Below the pieces are notes generated by a model. That model did no database searches and was not told the origin of the DNA. It saw only the letters and a program-made list of their open reading frames with translations. DNA of 64,000 bases from Monosporascus cannonballus (lineage: Eukaryota > Ascomycota > Sordariomycetes > Xylariales): NCBI GenBank assembly GCA_004154925.1, contig QJNS01000012.1, positions 124,001 through 188,000 on the forward strand. Reading direction: 5' to 3'. This document shows, piece by piece, positions 12,111 to 23,073 of the stretch; within the stretch, counting starts at the first letter, position 1; every line of letters starts with the position of its first letter. A program made the position numbers and the translations under genes.

Positions 12111-15100
12111 ACGAAATTTATTAATGGTACCCTTTAATTTTTAAATAATTTTAATAAGCTTACGTAATTAAAATCAAACTTTATAATCGAGATATAGGCC
12201 TTAAATAAGGTAAACGTTATTAATTAAAATACGGTAAATTAAGAGCTTTTTTCCTTAAATCTTATAAATTAAAATGCTATTATTTCGGATAATTCCGTCG
12301 TTACTAGTAAGAATTCTTTAATAGGCGTTAAACGCTAATAAGGTTTTTAGCGGATTTCTAGATGTTTTTAAATTTAGGTGCTTTTTTCACTTAATCAGGT
12401 ATTAAATAAATCTGTTTTATTTTTGCATATCGAAAATTTTTTTCACTATATATATTTATTCGTTTTTTATTTTTATATCGTTATATACCGTATATACCTT
12501 AATTATATCTGCTATTAATTTAAATACAAAATATGAAAAATTAAATAAAATTTAATTTTTAATAAAAAGTCCAGTTAATAATTATTTTCTAAAATTTTCT
12601 TAACTATTTTATATAAACCAATATATTTAAAATTAAGTTTTTTATTACGTTATTTCGTTTAAATATTTTTGATAACGAAAAAAATATTTTCCCTTTTTTA
12701 AAAGTTAATTTTTTTAGTCTTTTAATTATAATACTTACTTATTTAATTTTTTACGAATTTTAATTTTATTTTTATTTTTTAATATAATTATCGTAATTAT
12801 TTCAACAAAAAATTATTTTGATATTAATTGGACCGCTATTTCGTATTTCTTTATAAATTTCCGAAATAAAACCAAAATTTACCTTCGTAAAAATTATCTT
12901 AATGCTTTCGTAATACCTAATATTACAAGTTAATTAAATAATAAGTAATTTTTCAACTTAGTTATTTTGTTCGTAATTAATGTAATATCGTAAATAAATT
13001 CTTAAAATTTAATTTATTTATTTTATTTATTTATCGGTTTAAGGTTTAAATATATTAAATAATTTATAATTTAAATTAATTTGTATTATTAAGTTTTATC
13101 AAAATATTAACGTAAATGTTAATTTTTTATTTAAAATAATTTTTATTAGTAATCTGTATATATTAAAAATGCGTTTAAAAAATATATGCTATTTATTCGG
13201 CGTTTATATCCTTATAATATAGTAAAAAATAGAAAAGTTTCGTAAATCGGTCGACGATTACGAAAATGTTATCGTAATATATTTCCGTAATTAGATTTTT
13301 TGACATAAAAAGTTTAATAATAAAGTTAAATATAACTAAATATTATGGACGCTTTACGATTAGTAATGGCTGTAATTTTTCATATGGCTTGTGTCGTCGA
13401 ACCTTTACTTTGGCGCAAATATTGTATTACCGTATGATTTTTTGTACCGTTAATTTTATTTTGGAGAAAGAATATATGCGTTAAAGCCGTTTTAGGGATT
13501 TGTAAATCTCTGGATATCCATATAACTAATATTTGTATATTTTTCGTACCAGATCTTTTTAATATTTTTCTAATATTTATATTTTATTTGTTTTTTAGTT
13601 TTTTAGAAAATTATTATTATATTATTAGAGTTTTTAATATATATCAAAAGGTATTATCCGAATTGTCCCAATTTATCGCAAGCGTAAATATTTTTAATGA
13701 TGGTATTAAAAATTATATAATTAACTTTAACTAATTTCTTTTCGAAGTTTAATCGTTTACTCAAAACGTTTGCTTTATTATTTTCTAAGCTTTTTCTGTA
13801 AATATTAACGAAATCCAAATTCGCCAATTTTTTTCCGTATTTTAATTATCGTCCTATAAGTTTTTTAGTCGTAGTAAATCGGGTAAGGTTTTGATAATCC
13901 ATATAAACCTTAATCTGGTACAAACTTTTTTTTAGAAAATACTTAAATTTTCGAAATACCATAATAATAGCTATAAATTTTTTATCTGGAATGCCGTAAT
14001 TAACTTTAGCTTTTTTTAATTTATACGAAAAAAAATATAATAAGGTATAGTTTGCCTTATTTATTTTATTATTTAATTATTACGTTTAACGCGTAATCCG
14101 AAATATCGATTTTTAGCTTAACAGGGCGGTTTAAATTGTATATAATTAATATTAGTTCGCTGGTAATTGTATTTTTAATATCTTAAAATGTTTTTTTTCG
14201 TATTCAGCGTTTATTTAAATTTTTTTTCGTAAAATCTATTAAAGGTATAGTTATTTTATCAAAGTTTCGAATAAACTTTCTGTAATAATTGGCGAATTTC
14301 AGAAATGCCTGTACCTTTTTAATTATTGTTAACGTTTGTTATTCTGTAACTATAGCGATTTTTTTAAAGTTTATCCTAATATATCCTGAAATAATAATAT
14401 ATCCCAGATATTTTATTTTTTATTTATAAAACTAACTTTCTTTTGCGTTAATAAGTAACCTTATGTCTTATAAAGTTTAAAGAATTTTATAAACGTATTT
14501 TGCGTATGTTTTTTCCGTTTCTGAAAAAATAAAAATGTTGTCGAGATAGCAAACAACGAAAACATTAAGGTATTTTCGTAATACGTAATTAATTATTCGT
14601 TGGAAAATTGTTAATACGTTTATAAGTCCTATTAACGTAACCAAATACTTAAATAATTCGTATTTCGTTTTAAAGGTTATTTTTAATTCGTATTTTTTTA
14701 AATTTTAATAAGGTTATATTTATCTTTAAAATGAAATGTTATAAATTATTTAGTTCCCTAAAGTTGGTTTTTTATTTCCGTAATTAAGGGTAATAATATT
14801 TAAGCTTTAATAATAATATCATTTAGTTATTAATAATTAATTATAAGTCGTAATTTTTTATTTTTTTAAATACGAAAAATATCGGATATTTTGCTGGTAA
14901 ATTCGAAAGTCGAATTTATCTTTTTTGTAACCGATTTTCCAGGTATTTTCTAAGAATGCGTAATTCGTTTCTATTAAGGTTATAAATAAGGTAAAATTTC
15001 GTTAAAAATCTTTTTTAAAGATTATTTCATAATTTTATTTATTATGTTTTAGTAATTTCGTATCGAACTTCTTTTTAAAAAGCTATTTATATCTGTAATA

Positions 15101-16158
15101 TTGTAATAGTATATTAATTAAATTTTCTAATATTTTGGGTTGTTATTCTTATTATTTTAAATCGTTATGTAATTGCTTTAATTTTGTTTTAGTGGTAATA
15201 ATAATACGTCGTATTTTTCTTTAATACCCGTTTTTTTATATCTTATCCCTTTAGGTAATAAGGTTTCTGTTTATATCTTTATGATTATATTTGTTACTAT
15301 TATTAATCGAATATTAAAATCTTAATTTTTTTTTCGTTTATTAATAAAGAATGAAATAAACTTTATCTGGCCAGTTTTACCGTTAATTAAAATTCCGTAT
15401 TGGCGTGTCCATAATAATCCTAAGATTATATCGTAGTTTTCGAATAAAACGATATCAAAATTAATTATTTAATATCGTTCTTAAATAAAATTTTTGAAAT
15501 AATTAATTTCGCGTATAATATTTCCGTTATCGTAAGCATATTCCTAATTTTCGGTATTCGTTATTATATAAAATTTTAACGTATATTTTTATAATAATTT
15601 AAATTTATTAAACACATATAGTGCAATATAATTTCCGGTTAAAGTTCCGTAATCCATTATTACGGTATATTAGTACGTTCCGATTTGTATTTCCAAAGTA
15701 ATAAAGTTATTAACGTTTCTTATTATTACGTTTAGAACTTTTTTCGAGAATTGCTTTTAATTTCTTTGGGTTTTATTATTTTGCGGCTTTTTTATAAATA
15801 ATTTTTTTGACTTTTATTTAAATTTATCGAACCTTATTTGTATTTCGGTATTTAACGTATTAAGTTATTATATTTGTCATTATTGTTCGCGTATTGTTTT
15901 TTCGAAGTTTATTAATTATTCTTAATTTTGCTATAATTTCTTTTCTTATTAAATAAACTGTTTTCTTATATTTGCGATTATATCCCATTATACGTCGCTT
16001 TAATTATTATCTTAAAAAATATTTATAAACTAACGTATTTTTTCCTTAATAACTTTTTTTTCGTAAAGATTTATAATAAATATTAATTGAAAATAAAAAT
16101 CTGTAATAATTTTTTGATAATGTTTTTTTACCGTACGTTAAATTAAATTTTTTTCCGT

Positions 16159-16491
16159 TTGGTAGCTATATTATTTATAATAATAAAAAAGGTTTTTCTG
16201 CAGGCATTACTTTTTTTCGGGTCAGCTTTCTGCCTCGGCCAGCTGCTGGATATCTTCTGGGGCTATGGTTCGAAAATGTCGATACCATTACTTATCGTCC
16301 TTATTATCTCCGGTACGGTTTGGAAAATCGAATTCCTTATAATATATATGGGTAATTTGTTCATAAATATGTTATTTCCATTTTTCGTAATTAGGATATT
16401 TTCGTCGTCGACAATATATAGCATACATTTTGTTATATCGATTAAGGGTTTCGGGATAAACTTTTTCTGTCCAATTCTGGTATTCGCGTAA
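16159..16491 (+). other. Spurious hydrophobic frame antisense to R3 gag/protease region
   Basis: A 110-codon frame is open on the strand opposite R3 gag-pol. The same frame, recognisable by IFWGYGSK-S-LLII, is open at 27104-27586 (R4), 30903-31148 (R5) and 36476-36703 (R6). It runs opposite the region between the CCHC knuckle and the protease. RIP puts stops in the sense frame and a T-rich, hydrophobic reading in the antisense one. It is listed because it recurs, not as a gene. Confidence 0.4.
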
Positions 16492-17628
16492 TTATCCTTA
16501 TAATACTTTTTGTTATATTCGCGATACCTATTAAAATAGCTTTTTGGCTTTTCGTATCTTTCGTCGAATTTTTTATTATAATGGTCCTTATTGGACCTTT
16601 TGCTATAAACTTAATACGTATTTGGTTTAAATTATATTAATGGCCTTATTATTGTTTTTTAATTATTCCTAAATTATCCCTGTGGTATAGGTATCCAGTT
16701 ATCCTATCGTAGTTTTTTAGATTTTTTGTACTTGTAGGTTTTATGTCCCATTTTGCCACAATTAAAGCACTTAATCTGGCTCCAGTTTTATCTATAGGTA
16801 ATATCAAATTTTATAAATCCTGGCGCCGTTCCGTAAAAAGTAAGAGGCGCGTCTCGTTTTTTTTCCTGGTTAAACTTATTGCACCCCGATCGTAAAATAT
16901 ATTATTCTTTTTTTTCTTACCGTTTTTCAAATTGTCGATTATTAATCTTAATTGTTTTTATAATATACTGGTCCAGGGTAATTAATTATTTAATCCGAAT
17001 AATTTCGTTTTTTATATTATCTTTTAACCTTTTATAAAATATGTTAATAAAGGTATCGGCCTGATTATTTTTTTATCCGGCCTTAGCTGCAAAGTTCTTA
17101 AAAATTATAACGTATTTAAACGTAAATCCTTTTTATTAAAGTTATAAGAATTATTAAGTTGTAAATCGTTTTTTATCTGAATTATTAAAATTATTACGTA
17201 TTTTATTTTCGAAATTATTATAAAATGAAAAAATCTTATTAATAAAGTTTTTTTATTCGATTTTCTTATTTTTAGGAAATTTTTCATAATCGGTTTAAAT
17301 CAGTTAACAGTATTTCCCGTTAAACATGCTCTTATTATTAGGACCTTATCTGCTAGGTCGTTAAGGTCCAAAAAGCGAAAGTAAATTCGTACTTAAATTA
17401 AAAAAGTTTAAAGGTTGCCTTTTCCATTATAAGGTTCCAATTTCTTAGGTTTTATACGGACGAAAAAAGTTTAAGCAAATGGGATAACCTTATTTTATCG
17501 GATTTTTTTAATTTGCGAATTTAAGTTTAAAACTACTAAATAAAAGTTTTTTAAATATTAATTAATATTTCGATAATATTAAATATTATTTAAAATTTAA
17601 AAGTATTATTAAATAAAAGTTTATAACG

Positions 17629-17981
17629 TATAACGGCTAAAGAATTTAACTAACTATTAAACCTTAGTCGTACGGGTTTATATTAATAAAAATATCGTAA
17701 GAATTTAAATAGTAAATATAGTAATCGTATTACGTTGTATAATATCAAAGGTACTTTAGGTAACGAATTATTATTATAAGCTGGTATTATTTAAATTATA
17801 AAAATAATAAGCGTATATATCCTTTTTCTACTTGCTAGATCATTACCAGTAAGTTGATGATCCGGCTCATTGGCTCACCACTAGTAAGTTGGTGATCCAT
17901 CACGTGACCTGCCCCACCACGCACTTATGGTTGGGTTATGTCAGACCGTTTCTGGAGACCGTGGCGCGTTGGGCCATGACA
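17629..17981 (-). repeat. R3 LTR, right copy (5' LTR of the element), lightly mutated outer end
   Basis: This 353-bp LTR pairs with 11315-11704. Its outer 150 bp (17830-17981) is nearly free of RIP and ends GGCCATGACA, then the GTGAG duplication, while the inner half is AT-shifted. It therefore gives the best view of the original LTR end. Confidence 0.85.
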
Positions 17982-18055
17982 GTGAGGTGATATCGGGAAC
18001 CGTCTATATATATTCGCACTATGACCTTACGGAGAAATTAAACTATAGGAAGCTA

Positions 18056-18294
18056 TGAGATCCTGACATCACACACAGTAGCATATAACTGAAGAAAAGT
18101 GCATTAACAGGTTGCATATCCTCTAGAAGGTCCTGGAAAGAAGGTGAGGGTAGCGAACCCTCCTTTTATACACGTAAATACAGCTGTAGCTAAGAGGAAA
18201 AAATACCAGGGGTGTATAAAGTAACCTCCTTTCAGTAGGTGATCAAACTAAGCCAAGGCTTAGCTGTTTGATCGACTTCAGCTAGGTCTGACAT
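18056..18294 (+). repeat. Solo-LTR-like repeat, copy 1
   Basis: It shares most of its sequence with the solo LTR at 44713-44919, including TGACATCACA, GCATATAACTGAAGAA, TTAACAGGTTGC, GTAGCGAACCCTCCTT, ATACAGCT and AGGTCTGACA. No matching target duplication is seen (GAAGC on the left, TGACT on the right), and it has about 30 extra bases before the last block. It may be rearranged. It has no coding capacity. Confidence 0.65.
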
Positions 18295-19938
18295 GACTCT
18301 AGGCGAGAAAATGTATTCACTCCATCACAATGACTCTGCGGCATCGATAATACCACCACACATTCCTGGTCAACAGCTTCTAGCGCCAAATCTATAATAC
18401 CCGGGTCACGGTGGCATACTTCCGCGACGAGCAGAGACTAATTCTTCGGTACATATCCTATATTCTCAACGGGGTTGACTTTGGGGAATGTTGGATAGCA
18501 TAGTACCTTGCAAATCCCCTATCGGGGAGTACAGAAACTTTAAATCGTAGACTAAAGTGTTCTCTAGCGACCAATCCTCGTTTTCCAAAATCCCATTCCA
18601 TGACACGGAAAGGGGCACCTCTGGGGGATTAGCCGTCACATCAATGGGACTAGATAGTAAGTCAATAACAGAATGACGGGGCTCTTGGCTCAAAGTAGAA
18701 TCTTCCGGCTTGAGAAACGTTTCTCGAAAGGTCATAACGCATATGAGCCGCAAGCCCGAAGGACGCGGTCTCTGCATCTAACGACGGAATAGATCCGCCG
18801 TTGCCAAGTCCGGATGCGTAGGAGATTCCCTCCCCGATGGGGTTAAAAGATGAGATCAGGGCTACCCGCATTTGCCATCTTTTCGAGACGTGCCCCTCTC
18901 GTTGTGACTTTGAAAGGCTTCTACAAGATTCGATGGGCAGATGGGATGACAGGATAGGAAATATACTGAGTGAGCTCCTCTCAGGTTCGACGGTCTTGGC
19001 AGCAACTACAGACAATATGCCAAAATATGATATCAGGAGAGCAAGGGGGGGGCTTCCTCGATTCTCATCTCCGCAAGAACGTGATGGAAGATAGAAGACG
19101 GTCAATGGAGGCAGCGAGTGGTTGAAATCCTATCGGAAGAATGTTTTAATATAAATTGTTGCACTTTTTCCAGGCCTTGGGGGTTCGGTAGTTTTCGGCA
19201 AGTAGGTTATTTTTGTGCCCAGGCTGCCAAGGCACTGCAGAGCCCCATACCACGGGGGGTATATTGACTGATTTTTCGCTAGTCAGACGCATTCCGAACC
19301 TCCAGCCGGAAACGAAACAACCCCCTCCTAGTACAGCCCTCTCCCTGTGCTTTATATTGCGGCTTACCCTTTCACCCAATCGCCGACGCCCTTCCCTCAC
19401 GAACTGACGATATTGACGGGTGCCGCGCAGTTGTCTCTCGCGATATTGAAGACAGCATGGCAGTGCCACAAAACGCCGGTACCACCATCAGCGTTCCCCT
19501 TTCAGCAACCCTTGGCCACTCGACACCAAGTACACAGGAACAAATTTGAATGACAGCCGAAAATAGCCGAATCCTACCTCCTTGGATATAGATTTCGTAA
19601 AACGATGCAGGCCATAGTAGGTTTGTTCATGGTAGACGATGGTGCTAGGCATTGGCCCAGATCTCGATGGGTTCGACGTTACCTCATACGTCCTTGCTGT
19701 TTTCGTTCCATACTTCCAAATATAGGAAACAGTCTGATTATCATCCAGTGTCGATGTGCTTCAGTTGGCCCACTTGACTTGACACTTATTGTGTCGCGTT
19801 GGCATTCATAAACCCCTTCTCCCTCCCGGATCCTCAGTCGGTCTTGTGCCGTAAATCCACAGAACCATCAGCACTATTGACATCCAATAGACACTGAATT
19901 GCAGCAATCACAACATTCTCCTTGTCTATATAGCAAAA
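18295..19938. other. Normal-composition region without a recognised gene
   Basis: Overlapping - strand frames at 18466-18777 and 18662-19105 (the latter with no ATG at its start) could be exons or remnants of a gene, since both read as mixed, non-repetitive protein. I recognise no family, and no convincing intron joins them. The part at 19.15-19.93 kb holds the upstream region of the secreted-protein gene. No repeat or RNA gene is seen. Confidence 0.3.
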
Positions 19939-20618
19939 ATGCGGTTTGTAGCTAATCTGCTATCTCTTGCCCTTGTCGCCTCGTCCACTTGGGCAGCCCC
20001 TGTTGCCGGGAGACAAGATGACTTGACACTCTACCAGCTTCAGATTTCTAGGTATTTGCGGCTCCCCTGTTTATGCGAACAGACATATCTAATCGTCCTT
20101 GGCTTAGTCCGCATTACCCCCAGATCGATGGCCAGTGGATTGTCTCCAACGGGTCGACTCTAGGCCTGTTCGTTGAGGACCAACCACCAGTGCAGGTCTT
20201 TACCCTCGAGAGCGAGAAAAAGGGGCTTGTGGAACTACACACTTACCCCATCGGCATCGTCGATCACGCTCTGGGTCTTCACGGTCCGCCCGGGCTCCTT
20301 ACTTTCGTCGACTTACCCAACCCAAGGATGGGCGACCCTGAGGACGGCATGGTGAAGGTCTGGGACACGTTCCGCGTGTCTGGCGGAAAACTCGTCAACG
20401 GCGGTGAGGGCGAATGGTACACTTTCCCTCTACAGACTGGTGGCTGGGTGGTGAAGTGGTACGACGGTAAGTTAACGGATCTGATAGATCTCCACGTGCC
20501 TTTGCTCCTTTACTGACCTGGTGTCATCACAGGATCCATTGCCATCATTGCCAACTACATGCCTGTTGAGATCCTTATGAGGGAGGTCGACAAGGGCAAC
20601 GACAACCTTCAGAACTGA
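19939..20618 (+). CDS. Small secreted protein, three exons, unknown function
   Basis: Exons 19939-20051, 20108-20466 and 20533-20618 join to 185 residues. Both introns (56 and 66 bp) are GT-AG and keep the frame. The N-terminus (MRFVANLLSLALVASSTWA, then APVA) is a classical signal peptide with a likely cleavage after residue 19. The mature part is acidic, Gly/Trp-containing and has no cysteine. A YPQIDGQWIVSNGS stretch begins exon 2 and the protein ends KGNDNLQN. I recognise no domain. It lies alone between transposon blocks, a setting where fungal secreted effectors are common, but effector status is inference. Exon structure is well supported; function is not. Confidence 0.82.
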
Positions 20619-21474
20619 ACGCCAAGTAGCAGCCCTTTCCCACGTTTCGGTCGGGAGTTAGTGACCCTAAAAGTTCTTACTGATTTGATTTACCATTCTT
20701 GCCCAATTCTTTTTCCCTATGTTCTCCTGCTAGCTACCTATGCTTGGCCGCCAGCGGGCTCTGGGTAACAAAGGCGACCGGTTCGTTGTGCTAAGTCGGA
20801 ATTAATGAGTTGGTTACCAAAACTTCGGGTCGACCTTAGCATTGAAATAGGTTGGGCAACTGGGCACATTCTTCCTCCCTACTTGTCGCTCAAAGACACA
20901 TAATTAACAAGTTTCAGAACTCACCACATTTACTGTCGTTCTAGTCACTGTTGATACCCATTTGGCCATGTGCTTTACGACTTAGTCACCGACGATCCAG
21001 AACCATGTATCCAGAATCTTAAGCACCGCTGGCGAAATTCAGCTATCTGGAGATGCAGCTATCAATCCCGACTGCAACTAGAAAGCGTATTCTGATCATT
21101 CTAAGTGTGAATGTGATAACAGAGAAGCCCGCGAGCTACTTTTATGGCAGGCCCTTAACTGTCATTTGTTGGGATTGCAGGTTTCCAAAGCAGAAGTCGT
21201 TCCGCGTCGCTCTCCTTTCATGGACGTCACCTTTTCATACTATGGGAAGAACTAACTTGGCAACAATTTTGCTATACACTTGATCCGATTCTCTAGAATA
21301 GCTTCCTTTCCGATTGGTGCAAGATGCCACCCATTTAGCATCCGCACTTCTTAAACAATATCGATCTCCAGGGTCTGATACTAAACATGACCCTGGGCTT
21401 CAGATCAATTCGTCCATGCTGGTCCTCCCAAGTGGGGTCAAGACTCCCAGTTTCAGGGAACTAATCCCTTCTGC
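20619..21474. other. Intergenic, no gene seen
   Basis: Normal base composition. It contains the 3' flank of the secreted-protein gene and the region beyond the stop codon of the Hsp70-like gene. The 76- and 84-codon frames here have no protein-like features. Confidence 0.5.
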
Positions 21475-21807
21475 TCATCCGGACTTGAGTGACAGATACT
21501 TGGTCGTCAGCGTCCGACCATTTGAGACCACCGAGAGGTCCACAGAAGCGCCTGAAACCTCGAAATGAATTTCGTGGTCGCACTGGTGGTATTGCACGCA
21601 CTTCCCATTCACCGTCTTCGAGATTAACCTGAGCTCCTCAACCGGGACAGGGGTGTTGCACTCTATGTCGAGCAGATGGCGGATGGAGGGATCCATTCTC
21701 CTCGGAGGTTCAGATGAGTGATGCGTGTAAATTCCAATCATCAGCGACTTAACACCGGTCTCTTCGAGCCCAAAATCGTGATGCCAAGGAGTAGTATCAG
21801 AACCCGA
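21475..21807 (-). pseudogene. C-terminal part of an Hsp70-family gene, separated from the rest by a nested transposon
   Basis: On the - strand a frame runs from the E2 border into a stop at 21475-21477. It encodes the C-terminal domain found in fungal Hsp70-like proteins: a PPRRMDPSIRHLL region, a TPVPVEELRLI segment, then a beta-strand-like HFEVSGASVDLSVV and the end LSLKSG. The coding sequence crosses the E2 insertion site. The last codons before the insertion are at 42854-42870, and when E2 and one TA are removed the frame continues without a shift (EEIRL then SGSDTTPWHHDF). This part shows no stops, unlike the N-terminal part. The family assignment rests on the rejoined gene and is fairly sure. 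Confidence 0.75.
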
Positions 21808-22233
21808 TAAGATGGCTCCCCCCACGAACGGGCCACCCCATCAACGGGCCGCCATTTCCCATACAAAATCAACAAAACTGCTTATTTATAATTAATTAAC
21901 AAAAGTAGATATTAAAAAACAGCCAACCGAATAATAATTAAAATGGTAAAATAAAACGGAATAAAAAATATTATTAAAATGTATTTATATTTATATTAAG
22001 AAAATTAAGGTTAAAATAGTAAAAATAAAACGTTAACATTTTCCCATACAAATTATATGGAAAATTGTTAAAACAGAACGAATCAATTTATTTATAAATA
22101 AATACGGAACTAAAATAGATAAAAATATGAGCTTATCGGTTAATTTATTTTTAATTACTTTTTGTAAAGGTTAGTAAATCGTTATATATATACAGATTAT
22201 TCGCTATATAATTAATATTTGAAAATGTAGTAT

Positions 22234-22645
22234 TATGACGGCTAAGCGGTTTAACCAACTATTAAACCTTAAGTCGACGAGTTTATATTAGCAGGAGTAT
22301 TATGGGAATCTAAGTAATGGATATAATAACGTATCACGTTTCGTAATGTCAAAAATACCTTGGGTAACGATATTATAATGCAAACATTTGATATTAATAA
22401 ATATTGCAAGCTAATATTATCTAGATTATAAAATTTATAAACGTATATATCCTTTTCCTTTAACTGGATCACCACCAGTAAGTTAGTGATCCGGCTTACA
22501 GGCTTATTACCAGTGAGTTGGTAATCCGGTTCATTGGCTTACCACCAGTAAATTGGTGATCTATTATATGACCTAATCCATATAGTTTTCTTGGCCTTTT
22601 CCGTTGCGACCGTTCCCGGAGGCCGTGGTTTATCAGGTCGTAATA
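22234..22645 (-). repeat. R4 LTR, left copy
   Basis: 412 bp, from TATGACGGC (originally TGTGACGGC) to GGTCGTAATA. It contains two to three copies of the same roughly 35-bp tandem unit seen in R3 and R5, around CACCAGTAAGTTAGTGATCC. Confidence 0.85.
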
Positions 22646-22719
22646 CGATCTCCCTTTTCTTAAAATCTTGCCCTTAAGATTTTTTTTTTCCTGGTAAGTT
22701 TTTTCCATATACTTTTAAC

Positions 22720-23073
22720 ATGTCTTCCGGTATATCCAAATGTCGTTTTCGCAAATCTAAACAACGATTTGCCTTAACTAATTTAATTAAATTCGAAAGT
22801 TTTAATACGATATTTTATTTTTTTTATTTTGTTCGGCAGCTTAATTGCCAAACGATAAATAGGGTTTTTCGTTATAAGGAATATGTCCGTCGAGGCCGTT
22901 CGTATAACAGGATAAAAATCCTTATTTCCATAATTAATCGTTATATTGCAAAATCGAAAAAATTAAAAAAAAAATTAACGGCCGAAAAATCTTTATCCGA
23001 AACTTTTGCGCGTTTTTTTTTGCATATATCGTTAACGTTAGCACTATTAATCTTAGGGTACGAAATTTATTAA
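22720..23073 (+). CDS. Antisense accessory ORF of R4, still open (117 codons), unknown function
   Basis: The frame starts MSSGISKCRFRKSKQRFA and runs on the strand opposite R4 pol, between the polypurine tract/LTR and integrase. It is basic at the N-terminus. The middle part (RYKEYVRRGRSYNR) looks like a motif whose cysteines were turned to Tyr by RIP, a Cys-x2-Cys type segment. A Lys-rich, coiled-coil-like segment (KSKKLKKKLTAEKSLSE) follows. Homologous but broken copies lie at the same place in R3 (11778-12110) and R5 (about 42020-42370, -). The frame survives by chance in heavily mutated DNA, so a working product is unlikely today. I do not know its function. Confidence 0.45.
   Translation: MSSGISKCRFRKSKQRFALTNLIKFESFNTIFYFFYFVRQLNCQTINRVFRYKEYVRRGRSYNRIKILISIINRYIAKSKKLKKKLTAEKSLSETFARFFLHISLTLALLILGYEIY

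Larger units (their letters stand above)
11315..17981 (-). mobile_element. R3: complete RIP-degraded gypsy retrotransposon (pol on - strand)
   Basis: LTRs (11315-11704 and 17629-17981) and a perfect target duplication GTGAG (11310-11314 and 17982-17986) define it. On the - strand one can follow a CCHC zinc-knuckle region near 16.7 kb, an aspartic protease region near 15.6 kb, RT at about 15.0-14.2 kb (a PFGLTNAP-like and YLDDI-like stretch near 14.52-14.66 kb), RNase H near 14.1-13.8 kb and integrase at about 13.8-12.6 kb. All are interrupted by stops. The polypurine tract is complementary to 11705-11730. It is the same family as R5, from the LTR sequence. Confidence 0.88.
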
